From positions 9,142,501 through 9,206,500 of the forward strand of contig NC_080559.1 of NCBI RefSeq assembly GCF_030253575.1: 64,000 nt of DNA, given 5' to 3'. Shown here one piece after another: positions 1 through 10,939 of the stretch. The stretch is from Rhododendron vialii. Taxonomy: Eukaryota; Streptophyta; Magnoliopsida; Ericales; Ericaceae. The position numbers were made by a program, and so were the translations under genes. The notes under the pieces are model-generated. The model saw only the letters and a program-made list of their open reading frames with translations. It was not told the origin of the DNA and made no database searches. Numbering within the stretch: position 1 is the stretch's first letter; every line of letters begins with the position of its first letter.

Positions 1-455
1 AAACATACACACTCACATTTACATTAATTTGTGAATCCCACACACACTGTGGGTTCCCTACGAATGTGAGTATGTTTGTGAAAGCGTTTTTACAACTATT
101 TATGGTGTAAAAGAATTGATTCCTGACTTCACCCCAAGTTATATACGCTATTATGCCAGAGATTCGACGCACGATTTCTACAAACCAGTAGAACAAATTT
201 TTGCCACTTTCCCACTAAAAGTCATTCTCGCACATTGAGGGTGTTTGGAAGCTTACTTTTTGGCTTTTTGTGGCTTTTGGCTTTTTGGTAAAAATGTAGT
301 TTGAATCTGGTAAAATATTTTGGGGGTGTTTGGTTCCCATATTTTCAACTTCTCTTTTTTTTTTTTTTTTTGGCCACTTTTCCACTACAATTCATGAATC
401 ATGTTTGCCACTCTTCCATTAAAAGTCATGAATCATGTTTGCTACAACTAATTGC
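1..455. other. Left part of duplicated unit 1, non-coding
   Basis: No gene is visible. The stretch aligns with 38757-39180, sharing the runs around 'gtgaatcccacacaca' and 'gtgtttgtgaaagcgttttt'. The window therefore opens inside the left copy of the segmental duplication and the true left edge lies outside. Positions 236-345 hold a G/T-rich patch not seen at the matching place in unit 2. Confidence 0.7.
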
Positions 456-676
456 TTCTTTCTTTTTTTGGTAATGCAGCGTGTTCTGGGTCAGTTTGCG
501 CACATCTCGGACTAATCCTTACAGTCCCTCTCACTGCCGTTTCACACACATACACGTGAGAGTGAGGTGGCCCCAAGAGTTGTTGGCAACTTGGCAAGGA
601 GAATCGAATCTAAGACTTTAAGATAAAGCAAACACCTAAGTCTCAAGCCAAGACCACTTGGCCAACCCCTGGAGTT
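456..676 (-). mobile_element. tRNA-derived SINE
   Basis: On the minus strand this begins with a tRNA-like head: a box A-like 'tggccaagtggt' and a box B-like 'agattcgattctc'. It ends in an A-rich tail, seen on the plus strand as T-rich sequence near 457-469. It is flanked by a 13-bp target-site duplication with one mismatch, 443-455 (tacaactaattgc) and 677-689 (tacaacttattgc). A diverged relative in plus orientation lies at 34311-34526. It is absent from the matching place in unit 2, so it probably inserted after the duplication. It encodes no protein. Confidence 0.75.
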
Positions 677-933
677 TACAACTTATTGCCTTTAGTTAAG
701 TTGTTCATTCTAAACTAAAGTATTTTCAAAAGTTAAGTTGTTTCCATTAAACTAAAACATTCAACGCGTTTTCTTCCACTAACACTACACATTTTCTACA
801 ACTTTTAGTTTAGTGAAAATAACTTAACTAGCTAGAAATAGCTACTAGAAGTTGTCCATCAAACTTAACGGCATGTTTGTTATGGCTCCAATATGACCGG
901 ATGTAACACATAGTTCCGGATATGGAAATCCAG

Positions 934-1847
934 TTCTTTTTTGATCCAATTGGCATGGATAAAGAAATTAAAATATAGTTCTGAGGAGCTTAACTCCCCT
1001 TATATCATCTGGGATAACCTGATTAATACAAACTGGAATAGTCTGAATAACAACAAGACTACCATTACTACTACTTAAATAAGCCTTAGCGATTGCATCT
1101 GCACTTCGATTGGCCTCCCGAAAAACATGACATATTTCTGCTTTAAGCCGGTCCAGCAACACCCTGCAATCAGCAAGAAAGTTACTTAACTCATGGTTTC
1201 CCAGCTCTTTTCCTTAAAGGAGATGCATCAAAGTCACAGAATCTATTTCCATCAAAATACCCTGCAAATTTCGCTCTAAAGCAAGTTGCAAACCATCCCG
1301 TAGTGCCCAACACTCCACTACTGCAGTACTAGAATAAGCTGCAACAATTTTCCTTTGGAAACCCACAACCCAATTACCATGGCTGTCTCGTATGAGACCA
1401 CCTGCCACGCCAGATTTCAGATTCAGGTTGAAAGCTCCATCACAATTTAGTTTGAAGCAACCAGTTGGGGGAGGGTTCCATCCCACAAGTACAGTCCGCG
1501 TGCCACGGTTTACCTGATCGTGCTCACAAGCAAGAGCCCATTCAAGAGCTAGATTGGTAACATTCCTGATCGTAACCGAAATGTCAGAATTAGAGTAATC
1601 AAAAACACGACGAGTCCTGGAAAGCCAAATAGCACAAAGGGTTATAGGGAAAAGAACACGCCACGGAGCACCACAAGGATGAAATTTTTTTGAAACGCAA
1701 TTCACATGGACCCAGCATTCAAAGGGAAGTAGGAAAGAACTTCTAACATAATAAGGGACCCCAACACCGCACCACAACTGTTGCGCCGAGTCACAATCAC
1801 GCAACACTGTTGATAACGATCTTTGTCCAGCTGGTTGTCCGGTTCAA
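934..1847 (-). mobile_element. 5'-truncated LINE (L1-type), RNase H end
   Basis: A non-LTR retrotransposon fragment on the minus strand. It carries the end of the zinc-binding RT-associated region and an RNase H-like domain of the RVT_3 type (translated around 1214-1500, with 'KLNCDGAF' and 'GGLIRDSHG'). The C-terminal RNase H part continues at 968-1162 in another frame ('FREANRSADAIAK'), so the reading frame is broken near 1163-1213. The 3' end has a short A run (T6 at 937-942 on plus). A target-site duplication flanks it: 'ggaaatccag' at 924-933 and 1848-1857. Unit 2 around 39380-39420 keeps the uninserted sequence. No reverse transcriptase remains, so the copy is dead on arrival. Confidence 0.8.
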
Positions 1848-1857
1848 GGAAATCCAG

Positions 1858-2570
1858 CTCTACTCATACACGGAGGGTTTTTTCTTTTCTTTTTTGGATC
1901 CCTTCGCAGTCCGCCAATGTGTCCGAAGAATCTTCTCATCTAAACCAAACTCCTGGGTATGCCATAAAATTAAATGGAAAGGTAAATTTGCAAGTGGTAG
2001 CATATCCAAGGTAGCATCTCCAACCATTTCTATTTTTCCAAAACTAGGGTGGATCGATGTGACACATTGAGGATAAATTTTATAATTTTTTTTTTCTTTA
2101 TTTTTGTACTTTTTGGGAGAATTTTAAAGGGATTCATAGTTCTTTTTAGAGATTTGGTCCTCTTAAAATATTGTGATATCTTCTAAATACAAAGGACTAA
2201 AAGTAAAATTGGAGACCAAATCTATAAAAAAGATGATGAGTTCCTTCAAGATTCTTTCAAAAAGTAATAAAAAAAGGGGGGTAAATTATAAAATTCTCTC
2301 TTAATGTGTCACATCTATCCTCCATTTTGGACAAAAAATAGATGAGTTGGAGATATAGAGTTCGCCTTATTTAGTGTTTCAAGGGCATTGTCAAATGATG
2401 CCCCAAGTCATGCTCCATTACACATTTTGTGTGGGCTTCACATACATTATGGTGGAATCACACAAATATGTTGAGGCACCACGCGGCAATGCTTCTAAGG
2501 CAATGAATATTGATTTTTCTCGCATAAAAGTGAGCAAGAAAAATTAGCATGTGGTTTTGAGATAAAACAA
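1858..2570. other. Intergenic, homologous to 39420-39770, with a foldback MITE
   Basis: No gene. The outer parts match unit 2 (for example the run ending 'gtccgaagaatcttctcat'). Positions 2013-2356 form an inverted repeat absent from unit 2: the left arm starts 'agcatctccaacca' and the right arm ends with the complement near 'gagttggagatat'. Both arms carry a 'gtgacacatt'/'aatgtgtcac' block. I read this as a non-autonomous MITE of about 345 bp. Confidence 0.6.
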
Positions 2571-2579
2571 TGCTACGTC

Positions 2580-3120
2580 CAAGGACAGATCTAAAGGGGG
2601 GCACGTGCCCACACTCAAATGCGTGCCCGCACTCGAAATTAAAATATATTTATATATAAATTAGCATAATTATGAAAGTGTGCTAATATATATAAACATA
2701 CGCACTTGCATATATCTCGAAAGCACACATATAAAATTAGTTTTATGCCTGAATTTCATCATATGGTGCATTTGTATTTGTTACTTTACGAGTTGCTTGT
2801 CTATTTGGAGCTATTCTTTCTTCATTATCTTTATTTTTAACCGTCTAGAAGAAATATTTTAAAATAAAATCATTAACAAAATTAGCTCGATCATTATAAA
2901 ACTTGTCGATGTTTATTTAAAATATATTTTAAAATTTGCGTCTAAGATTTTGTGCTCATCTTTACTTAATTTAACTTAAAGTACGCGTTTTAAAATTTTG
3001 TAGTTAGTAATGCATGCCTTAATTTTGTATAATCTTACTATGGTTGACTTAAAAAAATGAACTTTTGCCATTATGATTAACAGGTGCCCCCACTAGGCTT
3101 TATTCTTGGATCCGTCCCTG
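2580..3120. mobile_element. Non-autonomous hAT-like element
   Basis: Terminal inverted repeats are imperfect: left 'CAaGGACaGATCtAA', right (reverse complement) 'CAgGGACgGATCcAA'. Flanks are an 8-bp duplication with two mismatches: gctacgtc (2572-2579) and tctacgtt (3121-3128). An 8-bp duplication and CAGGG-like ends fit the hAT superfamily. The interior is AT-rich with no transposase. It is missing from unit 2, so it is probably younger than the duplication. Confidence 0.6.
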
Positions 3121-3130
3121 TCTACGTTCA

Positions 3131-3405
3131 TCGCACATCACGTGGGGCCTATTCCGGGCCCCATAAAAATATTTTCCTCTAAAAAATCAGCTCTAACGGA
3201 TATCGGTAGATATCTTTTCTGAATTTGTAGGGTCGAAACTACTCAACTGCTCAATTTCACCCCTATGAATTCAGAAAATATATCTCCTAATATCCGTTGA
3301 AGCTGATTTTTTACAAGACCCCGTAAAAAAATATTTTAAAATTTATAAATATTTCTCTATATTTTTATGGGATCCGAACTAGGCCGCACGTGGCGTGCGG
3401 TTGTT
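3131..3405. repeat. Palindromic MITE next to the hAT
   Basis: Two arms can fold back: 'cacgtggggcctattccgggcccc' near 3139-3162 pairs with the region near 3368-3400, and inner blocks 'aatcagctctaacggatat' and its complement also pair. No coding capacity. The whole interval is absent from unit 2. Confidence 0.5.
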
Positions 3406-4575
3406 GACTTAGACTTACTGTAATCGTAATTGAGACATGTCCCCGCAGTATATCAATTCATTAGCCGACCGGGCTACGTGGTTTGATGAATGAGGGTGAC
3501 TTTAGGGGTTGGGTTTGGCAGTGATTAGATGAATGATGGTGTGTGTACTCAAGGGGTAGTAATTATATTTGAGACTTTTTGGTTGCTTAATTTGACTTGC
3601 AACAAACAATATTGATTGATTATTGGTCCCAAAAAAAAGAAAAAGATACGGTTTATTGCCTTATTGGGATGGTGGTGGAATTTCAAAATGGGTGAAAATG
3701 ACTGGTTGGAGTACTGCAGAATTTATATTTGGACAGGGGCCGGTGATGGTTGTTCAGTCAGTTCATCTATGGTTCAATTCGTTCTTCAAAGTACTCCAGT
3801 GAGCAATAATTGACTTAATTTGGTGAAGGTTGAAAATTAGTACCCCAGAAGATGACAAGGGAGCTAATCAAGTGTTGGCACGTTTACAAGTTCTTGAAGG
3901 AGAAGGAAACAGATAAAGATGACTGTGCCCACCTGGCAAAAAAATACGATTTTTTCTTCCCTTTTTGTTTTTGTTAAAAGAAGTGCATTAAAACTAAATT
4001 AAGAGTTTACAATTCGGGAGTACTTGAGCATTTGAAAACTCAAATCTAATAAGGATTCGATACAATTAATGGGAATAGAAGCATAATAACAAACCGCATC
4101 CGTGTCAATGGTGGTGTGTGGTGTCACTTGCAAATGCATCGACACTCAGCACGCTTAATTTGGTTGAGACAACCGTCGTGGTGGGTGGGTCTGGGTGCAG
4201 TGAGGGGTACAAGTATTTTTGGCAATGGTGGCACAGGTTTGGTGGGTTGTAGACAATTATAGATGGTCCAAAATAGGAAATAAAAATTAAAGGACCTTAA
4301 GCAAACTGCTACACATGACTTCATTCTCCTGAGTGTTTACAAATGAATTAAGTATTAATCTAGCTAGGATCCTAATGAATCAATTGGTGCCCATGAATGC
4401 AGTGTCACCGGTTCAACATTCTTGAACATCTTCTCAACTCAAATCTCTAACACATATTGAAATGGAACCAAAAGTTTAATTTGCAGCTTTGTTTTTGCTT
4501 GATTTTACTTGATTGAGCAAAGACACAGTAAGGATTTTAACTTGATGGTGGAGAACGTGGATAAATAAATAAATA
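3406..4575. other. Intergenic, homologous to 39780-41740, no gene seen
   Basis: Long matches to unit 2 include the runs around 'atgaatgatggtgtgtg' and 'gacaattatagatggtcc'. No open frame here resembles a known protein. The unit 2 counterpart is interrupted by a hAT (40158-40518) and a Stowaway-like MITE. Confidence 0.6.
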
Positions 4576-4949
4576 AATATATATATATATATATATATGG
4601 AGTTAGGTTCCGGTGAGGGATTCCTCATTTTATTAAAATGCGGGACTCCCCTTCCCGATTGAATTTGGATGATCCGAACCGCTCAAAGTGATCAGAACGT
4701 GATTTTAAGGGTCCCCTTGAGAAATCAACAAAAAAAATGACCGGGAATGGCTTCATCCGAGCAGTTTTCATTGAACGGTTCAAAAAAAACTGCTCGGATG
4801 ACATCCTTCACGGTCATTTTTTTTGCTGATTTCTCTTGAGGACCCTTAAAATTACGTTCTGCACACATTGAACGGTTCGGATTTTCAAAATTTGATCGGA
4901 AAATGAAAGTCCCTCATTTTAATAAAATGAGGGATCCCTCACTTGAAAA

Positions 4950-5034
<85 letters not shown>

Positions 5035-5460
5035 AGTCTTAAATGAGGGAGTCCGCATTTTAGTTAAAATGCGGACCTCCTCATTTCTCTCATTTCCTGA
5101 TCGAATTTTGTAGATTCGAGCCGCTCAATGTGTTCAGAACGTGATTTTAAGGGTACCCTCTAGAAATCGGCTGAAAAAATGACCGGGAAGGGCTTCATCC
5201 GAGCAGTTTTTGTTTAAACTGTTCGATAAAAAACAAACAAAAACTGATCGGACGAAGTCCTTCCCGGTCTTTTTTTTTTTGTTGATTTCTTGCGAGTATC
5301 CTTAATCATATTATGAACACATTGAGCGGCTCAGATCATCGAAATTCGATCGGGAAAGAGAGGTCCGCATTTTATTAAAATGTGATGGTCCTCATAAGAG
5401 AGCGACTGATATACGGTCAGTCTCAAATGAGAAAGTCCGCATTTTAGTTTTATATATATA
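4576..5460. repeat. Two palindromic MITEs embedded in (TA)n/(CT)n microsatellites
   Basis: A TA tract (to 4598) precedes a first foldback element, about 4599-4954, whose two arms of about 160 bp are near-complementary ('tcatccgagcagtttt' mirrored around 4765-4800). Then come (CT)n 4954-4984, (TA)n 4985-5031, and a second related element at about 5032-5413. A left-end scrap of a third copy (5414-5440) and more TA follow. A third full relative lies at 30385-30761, also bounded by TA repeats on both sides. There is no coding capacity. Unit 2 lacks these elements here. Confidence 0.75.
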
Positions 5461-6200
5461 TATTATAAAAAAAACACTGAAAAGATGGATATATCACAAT
5501 AGAACTATTTATCGACTTTTAAAATATCAAAATAACATCATAAAACTACGGTAAACAGTGTTTTTCACATACATCCACAGAGAGACTAATTTCAATGTCC
5601 ACCGGTGGGGACTCAATTAAATACACGCATGTATAGGGAGAGTTAAAATCAGATAGTACTAATTAGTAACTCAAAGTTTGATTTTATCAACAAGAGACTT
5701 GCTATCAAATCCCTTGCTATAGAAATTTTCAGAGAACTCCTGCATCGTGAAATCTCGGTAGATAGCTGGTTTTTCAGGACTCAGCAACTCCGGCAAGGGT
5801 CCGTAGTATCCAGATCCTTTTCACTTGCAAAGATTGAAGAATATGACAATGGAGATTCTCGGTTCCGGGTTAGAGTTAGCCAACACGCGGTGTTCCACAC
5901 TTTTGTAATCGCCATTAGAGACTATCTGCAGAACCAAATTACGATAGATTAAGCATTACTTAATACCATAGCAACTAAACTATTAGGGTATTCAAAGATT
6001 GCAAGTTTTTACAAAGCGTTATACCAATTTATTAAATTCTTTGTATGTGATTTTTGTCGCAAAACTGTTACTAGAATTTAAGTTAATCAATTTCGAACAC
6101 CCTCAAAAAAAAATTCTGGAGCCGCCACTGTTTATACACACCCGATGGCATATACCTCTAGCAAACTTCCATAAGCTTTTCTATGTGATTTTTGAACCTG

Positions 6201-6377
6201 GGGATGGGGATGGTGCTGTGCGGGCCATGTTGTGCACCATATGAGCCGTCCGTTCGGAAATCCAACGGTCAAGATCATCTCCATCATTTGAGCATCCGTA
6301 TTGTTCATTGTCGAGATGAGATATGCACCATTAAATTACAAAACGGGCGACTCGGGTGGTGCACAGCACTGTCCCCA
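6201..6377. repeat. Small palindromic MITE in intron 2 of copy A
   Basis: The ends are inverted ('gggatggtgctgtgc' versus 'gggtggtgcacagcac') and the interior contains 'gagccgtccgttcgg'. The same element sits at the same intron position in the intact gene (42475-42660), so it inserted before the duplication. Other relatives are at 29424-29592, 49235-49425 and 59350-59525. Confidence 0.6.
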
Positions 6378-7012
6378 GTTCCCAATTTTTTGTACCTGCG
6401 TTTTTCCAAACAAAAATTGTGTTACCTGAAGGAAATCTCCAACGTTGATTATCAACCCACCCTCCAAAGGCTTGACATCCACCCACTCCCCACCGTGCTT
6501 AACCTGCAACCCCTGCACCTGATTCTGCAACAAAACCGTCACTACCCCAGGATCCGTATGCGACGTAATCCCTACCGTCAGATCAGGCTGCGGACAGTAC
6601 GGATAGCAGTGGCCCACAAGAGACCTAGCGCCCAAAAAACTCAACTCTTTGAATTTTTCAGCTTCCAGTCCTAACCCTTCGGACAAGAGCCCCATCACCC
6701 TCTCGGCCACCTCCGTCGAGTGCCGGTCCCACTCCGGCACGCGGCCGGGATGTCCTCCGCCGGAGCCGGCTCCGGCGACAACCATACTTGCAGCGAGTCG
6801 TGCCAGCACGCGGCCTTCGCTCTGTACAAGTCGTTGTTGCTCGCGTACATGACGCCGCGTCCTTCCTCTCGTACGTAGTATTTTGATTTCTCCTCGGTTG
6901 GTTGTTCGTGAAACGCTTTGATGGCGGCAATTGTTTCGTCAAGTGCCTGTTAAGAACAACTTTGTAATATCTTCAACACAATAAATTGGAAATGGACCCA
7001 TGTCTTGCTTAG

Positions 7013-8165
7013 CCGGGTGACATGTGTAGGTTTGGTCAAAATAATGGATTGTTGACTAAAAGAAAAACTTTGACCAACCACTTACAAAGTGACACGTGGA
7101 AGTGACAAAAGAACGGAATTCATGTAGTCTGTTCTATGATGAGAACCTCAGCGCCAGGTGGCATAGAGTGGGACCCGCGTGCAGACATAGCGCGAGGGGG
7201 TGGACTTCAAAGAAATCAAATAAAATAATAAAATGATTAAAAGAGAACAAAGAGATGGTGAGAATCATCGCAATGGGGGATCGGTCCGCGCAAGCTCCAG
7301 AAAGCCAAAGAACGCAAAAAAGACCTAGATACCTAAAGATCACTTACATAATAGAGTGTGCCCTAGTCAAAGGCAGAACCAATGGGTTTAGCAAAGATAC
7401 GATCGTCGCGGGTCGCGACCTTGCTTCTACGGAAATTGGGGGAGATCTAGTGGTTTGTTGTCTAAGGAAAAGGGGTCCGTCGCGGGGTAGCGCACGTCAC
7501 CCGCACGCTATGCCCGCGCAATGATGTCACCCTCGCGACCTCGGGAACAGAAGGGACACGTGTCGAGATTAGATTGGACCGCTTTGGGAACCACCTTAGG
7601 CCCAGAGGCCTATAAATAAAGGTCCGACGTTCCTTTTTTGGACACACTAAGAGAGAGACAGAAACAGGCTTTTCTAGAGAAAAGATTAGAGGATATTAGA
7701 CTTAGGAGGGATAACATTCTTCTTGGGCTAATATCATATGATCCATATGGGATACATAACTAATGGAATGCTTAGAGTATCTCCAATACCTGATAAAACG
7801 ATCTTGTCAGTAAGAACTACGAGATCACCCCAAGGACGCCTTCGGCATCCAAGGGTCATGGACTGTCAAAGTTCGACAAAAATATAGATGCTAATCCAGA
7901 AAAAAAAATAGAATTATTCCTTGTTTTCCAAAATAATCTTTTATTGAAGTCTTAAGAAAAAAAGATGTCATTTGTTCAGTCGGTAGGAACAAGTTTTACC
8001 TGTATGCGACATGCTGTCTTTGTCCTTTCTGTTTCCACGCCATTTTCTTTCACCCCACTAGACTACTCCTCTTTCCCCCATTCTTTTAACTACTAACCAA
8101 TCATACCTCTCCAACTCACGTAAGATCTACACGTCAGCTACCTAGCGCAAAATACGAACCTACAA
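7013..8165. mobile_element. About 1.15-kb insertion in intron 1, class unresolved
   Basis: Unit 2 joins the flanks directly (around 43315-43340), so this block is an insertion or an old segment lost from unit 2. It contains a promoter-like stretch: 'cctataaataaagg' near 7609-7622, then a purine-rich leader. The ends share a short imperfect inverted repeat ('tgtaggtt' at about 7024 and 'aacctaca' at about 8157). A solo LTR or a short DNA transposon would both fit. No protein is recognised. Confidence 0.4.
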
Positions 8166-8817
8166 CATGCACATGTCATTTTAGGAGTATTTCGGTCATT
8201 TTTCGGCCGTTACCCAAGGACCTGCTAGCAGGAGAAATTGTAGCCAAACGACCAAGCAGATGTCGTTTGGCATGCCCATGACGTACAAAGGAATCAAAAG
8301 TATTTGACCAAAGATTAATACTCCGGCCGATCAAAAAAAAAGCATTTGACCAAAGATTTACAGACATATAAAGCACGTTGATAAAACTATGAAATCGATC
8401 CATGTTTTCGGCTTTCGCAGCTTCTTGGATTCGCTCCACAATCTTTGCCCGATGACTATCGAAGTTTATGTTAAGAGAGATCAATAATGGAATGGGTATA
8501 CTTACCGACCGGAGAAAATAAAACATCCGGAGTAGTTTTGCAACACAAGTCTTTTGGAAATAAAAATATGGCTTATGTTGTAGAGGACAGTCCAAGAAAT
8601 CGTAACTGTCCCAAAGTATTTTTAGGGGTACAGAATTCAGATTTGTCAATACGCACTCTCTTATCCGTAAGTTACTATTCTCACCGACTGAACTATTTCT
8701 TGTCGAAATGAATTATCGAGATTGATTTAACTACAGTGCTTCTGCGGTGATGGACTACATATGAGTCGGGTCCTTATAAAATTACTACTAATTAACAAAC
8801 CAGGAACGATCAGAGAA

Positions 8818-9289
8818 TCTATTCTAATATATAAAGGGAAAGCACTTCTTTGGTGTCTCCCCTCCTGTCATGTATTTTCATTTTCCATAAATACCCTTAC
8901 AGTTACCCAACTCTTAACCCCAATTCTCAAGGATATATTCGCACAACAAAGTTTAATAACTGCTTATACACGATGCAAGTAACTGCCACAAAATGGGCGA
9001 CCCCACGTACAAACACTACTTGCGGTTACTCACCGAACAGTTACTCTTCACCTTCCGCAGCCCAATCCCAAAATGGTGGAATTTCATTTTACTGGCTGCT
9101 GGCAAAAGCTTTGTATACCTACAAAGTAACTCCAAAAGAGATAATCTATGCTTCACACGAAAATCAAGAAATCAAAAGAAGGTATCCTTCGTCCTCTTTC
9201 ATGGTTCCTATGAATTCCTCTTCCAGTTTTTGTGTTTTTTATGAATATCTCTTCCAGTTCATGGTTCCCATAAACTGGTGTTTTCTATG

Positions 9290-9379
<90 letters not shown>

Positions 9380-10539
9380 TTTGTACCCGTTAATTTAATA
9401 ATCAGTGTTGGTAAGTTATGTCTAATGCTAAGCCTCTCATTCTATAGATTTTCGTTAATTTGTTGTCGGAGAAGTCGTTCGAGGTTTTTGGAGGGCCAGA
9501 GAAGCAACGGTTGTGAAAAAAGGTAATATATTTGATATTCTTCATCTTTTTGGACCCTAAAATTTCTTCACGCCATTGGCACTGTCCATAATGATTAGCC
9601 AATTTTAATAATTTTGTATTTGTTTTTTTCCCTAATTTCAGTTTCTTACAGAAGAAGAGTTTTAAACCGTGGAGGGACTTTGAAATACAGAGTTGCGTCA
9701 AAAACACCCCTTATATGCACATGCCATTCCTAAGCTTTGTTAACCGATCGAAAGGGGTACACATGTAAATGAAGCACTCAATTATAACTGTTGGCGGTTC
9801 TCCATGCCATCAAACTCCACTTGGACCACTTCAAAGACACACTCCACGCCTCCACTCTAATAATTGCTATGGAGGAAGTTGAACAGGTAGAATTTTGGAA
9901 TTTTACGTCAATGTATTTTTTCCCCAATGTCAATGTATTTAATGAACATGAGCCCCTTTTGGGTTTTTTTAATCCCTATTTTAAAATTTAGGTACGTGAG
10001 AGCCCTATTGTTTTGGTGATCATAAACGTGAATTGTTGTATTACATGCTCAAGAGAATAATGAGGTATGTGTCTATATATTCATAGTTTATTTTTTCGCT
10101 TTTCTTTTATTCTTTTCTGAGAATAATATGTGCAATAAGTACTTTTTTCCATGACCGATTTCGTACAAGGCAACGTTGGCGCATGAGACAAGTTTTCTAA
10201 CTTAGATTTTGAGAGGGACAAAATTGAAAGAGATAAAACAGATCTTCTCTTCTGTCAGTGGTGTATATGTTATATACTATTCATCTTCTTCATTTTTCCC
10301 CCAGTGTTTTGTTTTATCTTTTTGTTGTTAGCGTCACTGTAATTTCACTTAAATCTTTACAATCGTCATAATTTTATGCAATTGAATTGTTAATCTATCT
10401 TAGCATAATTTTAAACTAGAGGCCGGGACATATGGGATGCATGTGCAAGTCTGATTTCCACAACATTTTTGTAAAAATGCTTCCTACTTATTGTTTGATC
10501 AAATTTTTACAAATGTTGTAAAAATTCTCCGGCCTCTAG
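8818..10539 (+). mobile_element. Non-autonomous Helitron, 1722 bp
   Basis: It starts 5'-TCTATTCTAATATATAAAGGG and ends ...CTAG-3' (10536-10539). It sits between A (8817) and T (10540) without target-site duplication, as Helitrons do. A hairpin with stem TTTTACAA/TTGTAAAA and loop ATG (10505-10523) precedes the end. The paralogous intron in unit 2 (about 44028-44040) reads 'agagaatatatata', the exact empty site. The interior holds (CT)n(CA)n at 9294-9379 and no Rep/helicase, so movement would need proteins from elsewhere. It lies inside intron 1 of pseudogene copy A. Confidence 0.9.
9294..9379. repeat. (CT)n-(CA)n compound microsatellite
   Basis: About 33 CT units (9294-9360) run directly into about 9 CA units (9361-9379), inside the small Helitron. 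Open frames through it (SLSLSL, THTH) are artefacts of the repeat. Confidence 0.95.
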
Positions 10540-10939
10540 TATATATAATAACTCTGCTTTCACACAAAAAAAAAAAATTGCAAACAATACCGAGACGGGC
10601 ACGCCATGGTTGATCACTTGGAAAAAACCCCATGTTTTCGCAGCATCTCGGATTTGCTCCACAATCTTTGCCCGATTACTGTCGGACTTCATGTTAGAGA
10701 GATCGATAACGGGTATTCCGGTGGACGTGGACGAGGATTTGAGATCGGAAAGAGTTTCCGGTGGGTGTACGAAGAACTTAGGGATGGTGGTGATGCCGGA
10801 GTCGGACAGACCTTTGACACCCATCTTTGATTCATCGAATTCCTTCAGTTCCTTCATCCGGTCATAACCGGCAATCGTACCGGCGGCTGCCATTTGCTTC
10901 CTCTGTGTGAGGTTGTGATTGTTGACTAGAAGTTTATAC

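Larger units (their letters stand above)
5671..10893 (-). pseudogene. 2-oxoglutarate/Fe(II) dioxygenase pseudogene, ACC-oxidase-homolog type (copy A)
   Basis: Minus-strand paralog of the intact gene at 41985-44370, with the same three exons: exon 1 at 10591-10893, exon 2 at 6426-6946 and exon 3 at 5671-5925. Exon 1 is intact (101 codons, ending in the conserved 'FFQVINHGVPVS' block). Two lesions kill it. Exon 2 lacks 13 bp near 6738 relative to the paralog, which shifts the frame before the HxD iron ligands. In exon 3 a TGG codon (Trp after 'NLCK') has become TGA at 5821-5823. Intron 1 has swollen to 3.6 kb through a Helitron (8818-10539) and another insertion (7013-8165). A TATA-like 'tataaa' on the minus strand lies near 10933-10938. 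Residual expression is possible but a full enzyme is not. Confidence 0.9.

Noticed and set aside
456-676. Possible tRNA gene from the box A and box B sequences
   Set aside because: No cloverleaf could be drawn, and the A tail plus target duplication show a SINE. The same applies at 28990, 34311 and 38445.
1810-2070. Plus-strand frame of 86 codons
   Set aside because: Crosses the LINE target duplication and a MITE end; no protein resemblance.
4576-5460. Possible CRISPR or satellite array
   Set aside because: The repeats are inverted arms of MITEs, not regularly spaced direct repeats, and the genome is a plant.
9278-9526. Open frame starting with Ser-Leu repeats
   Set aside because: Produced by the (CT)n(CA)n microsatellite inside a Helitron.
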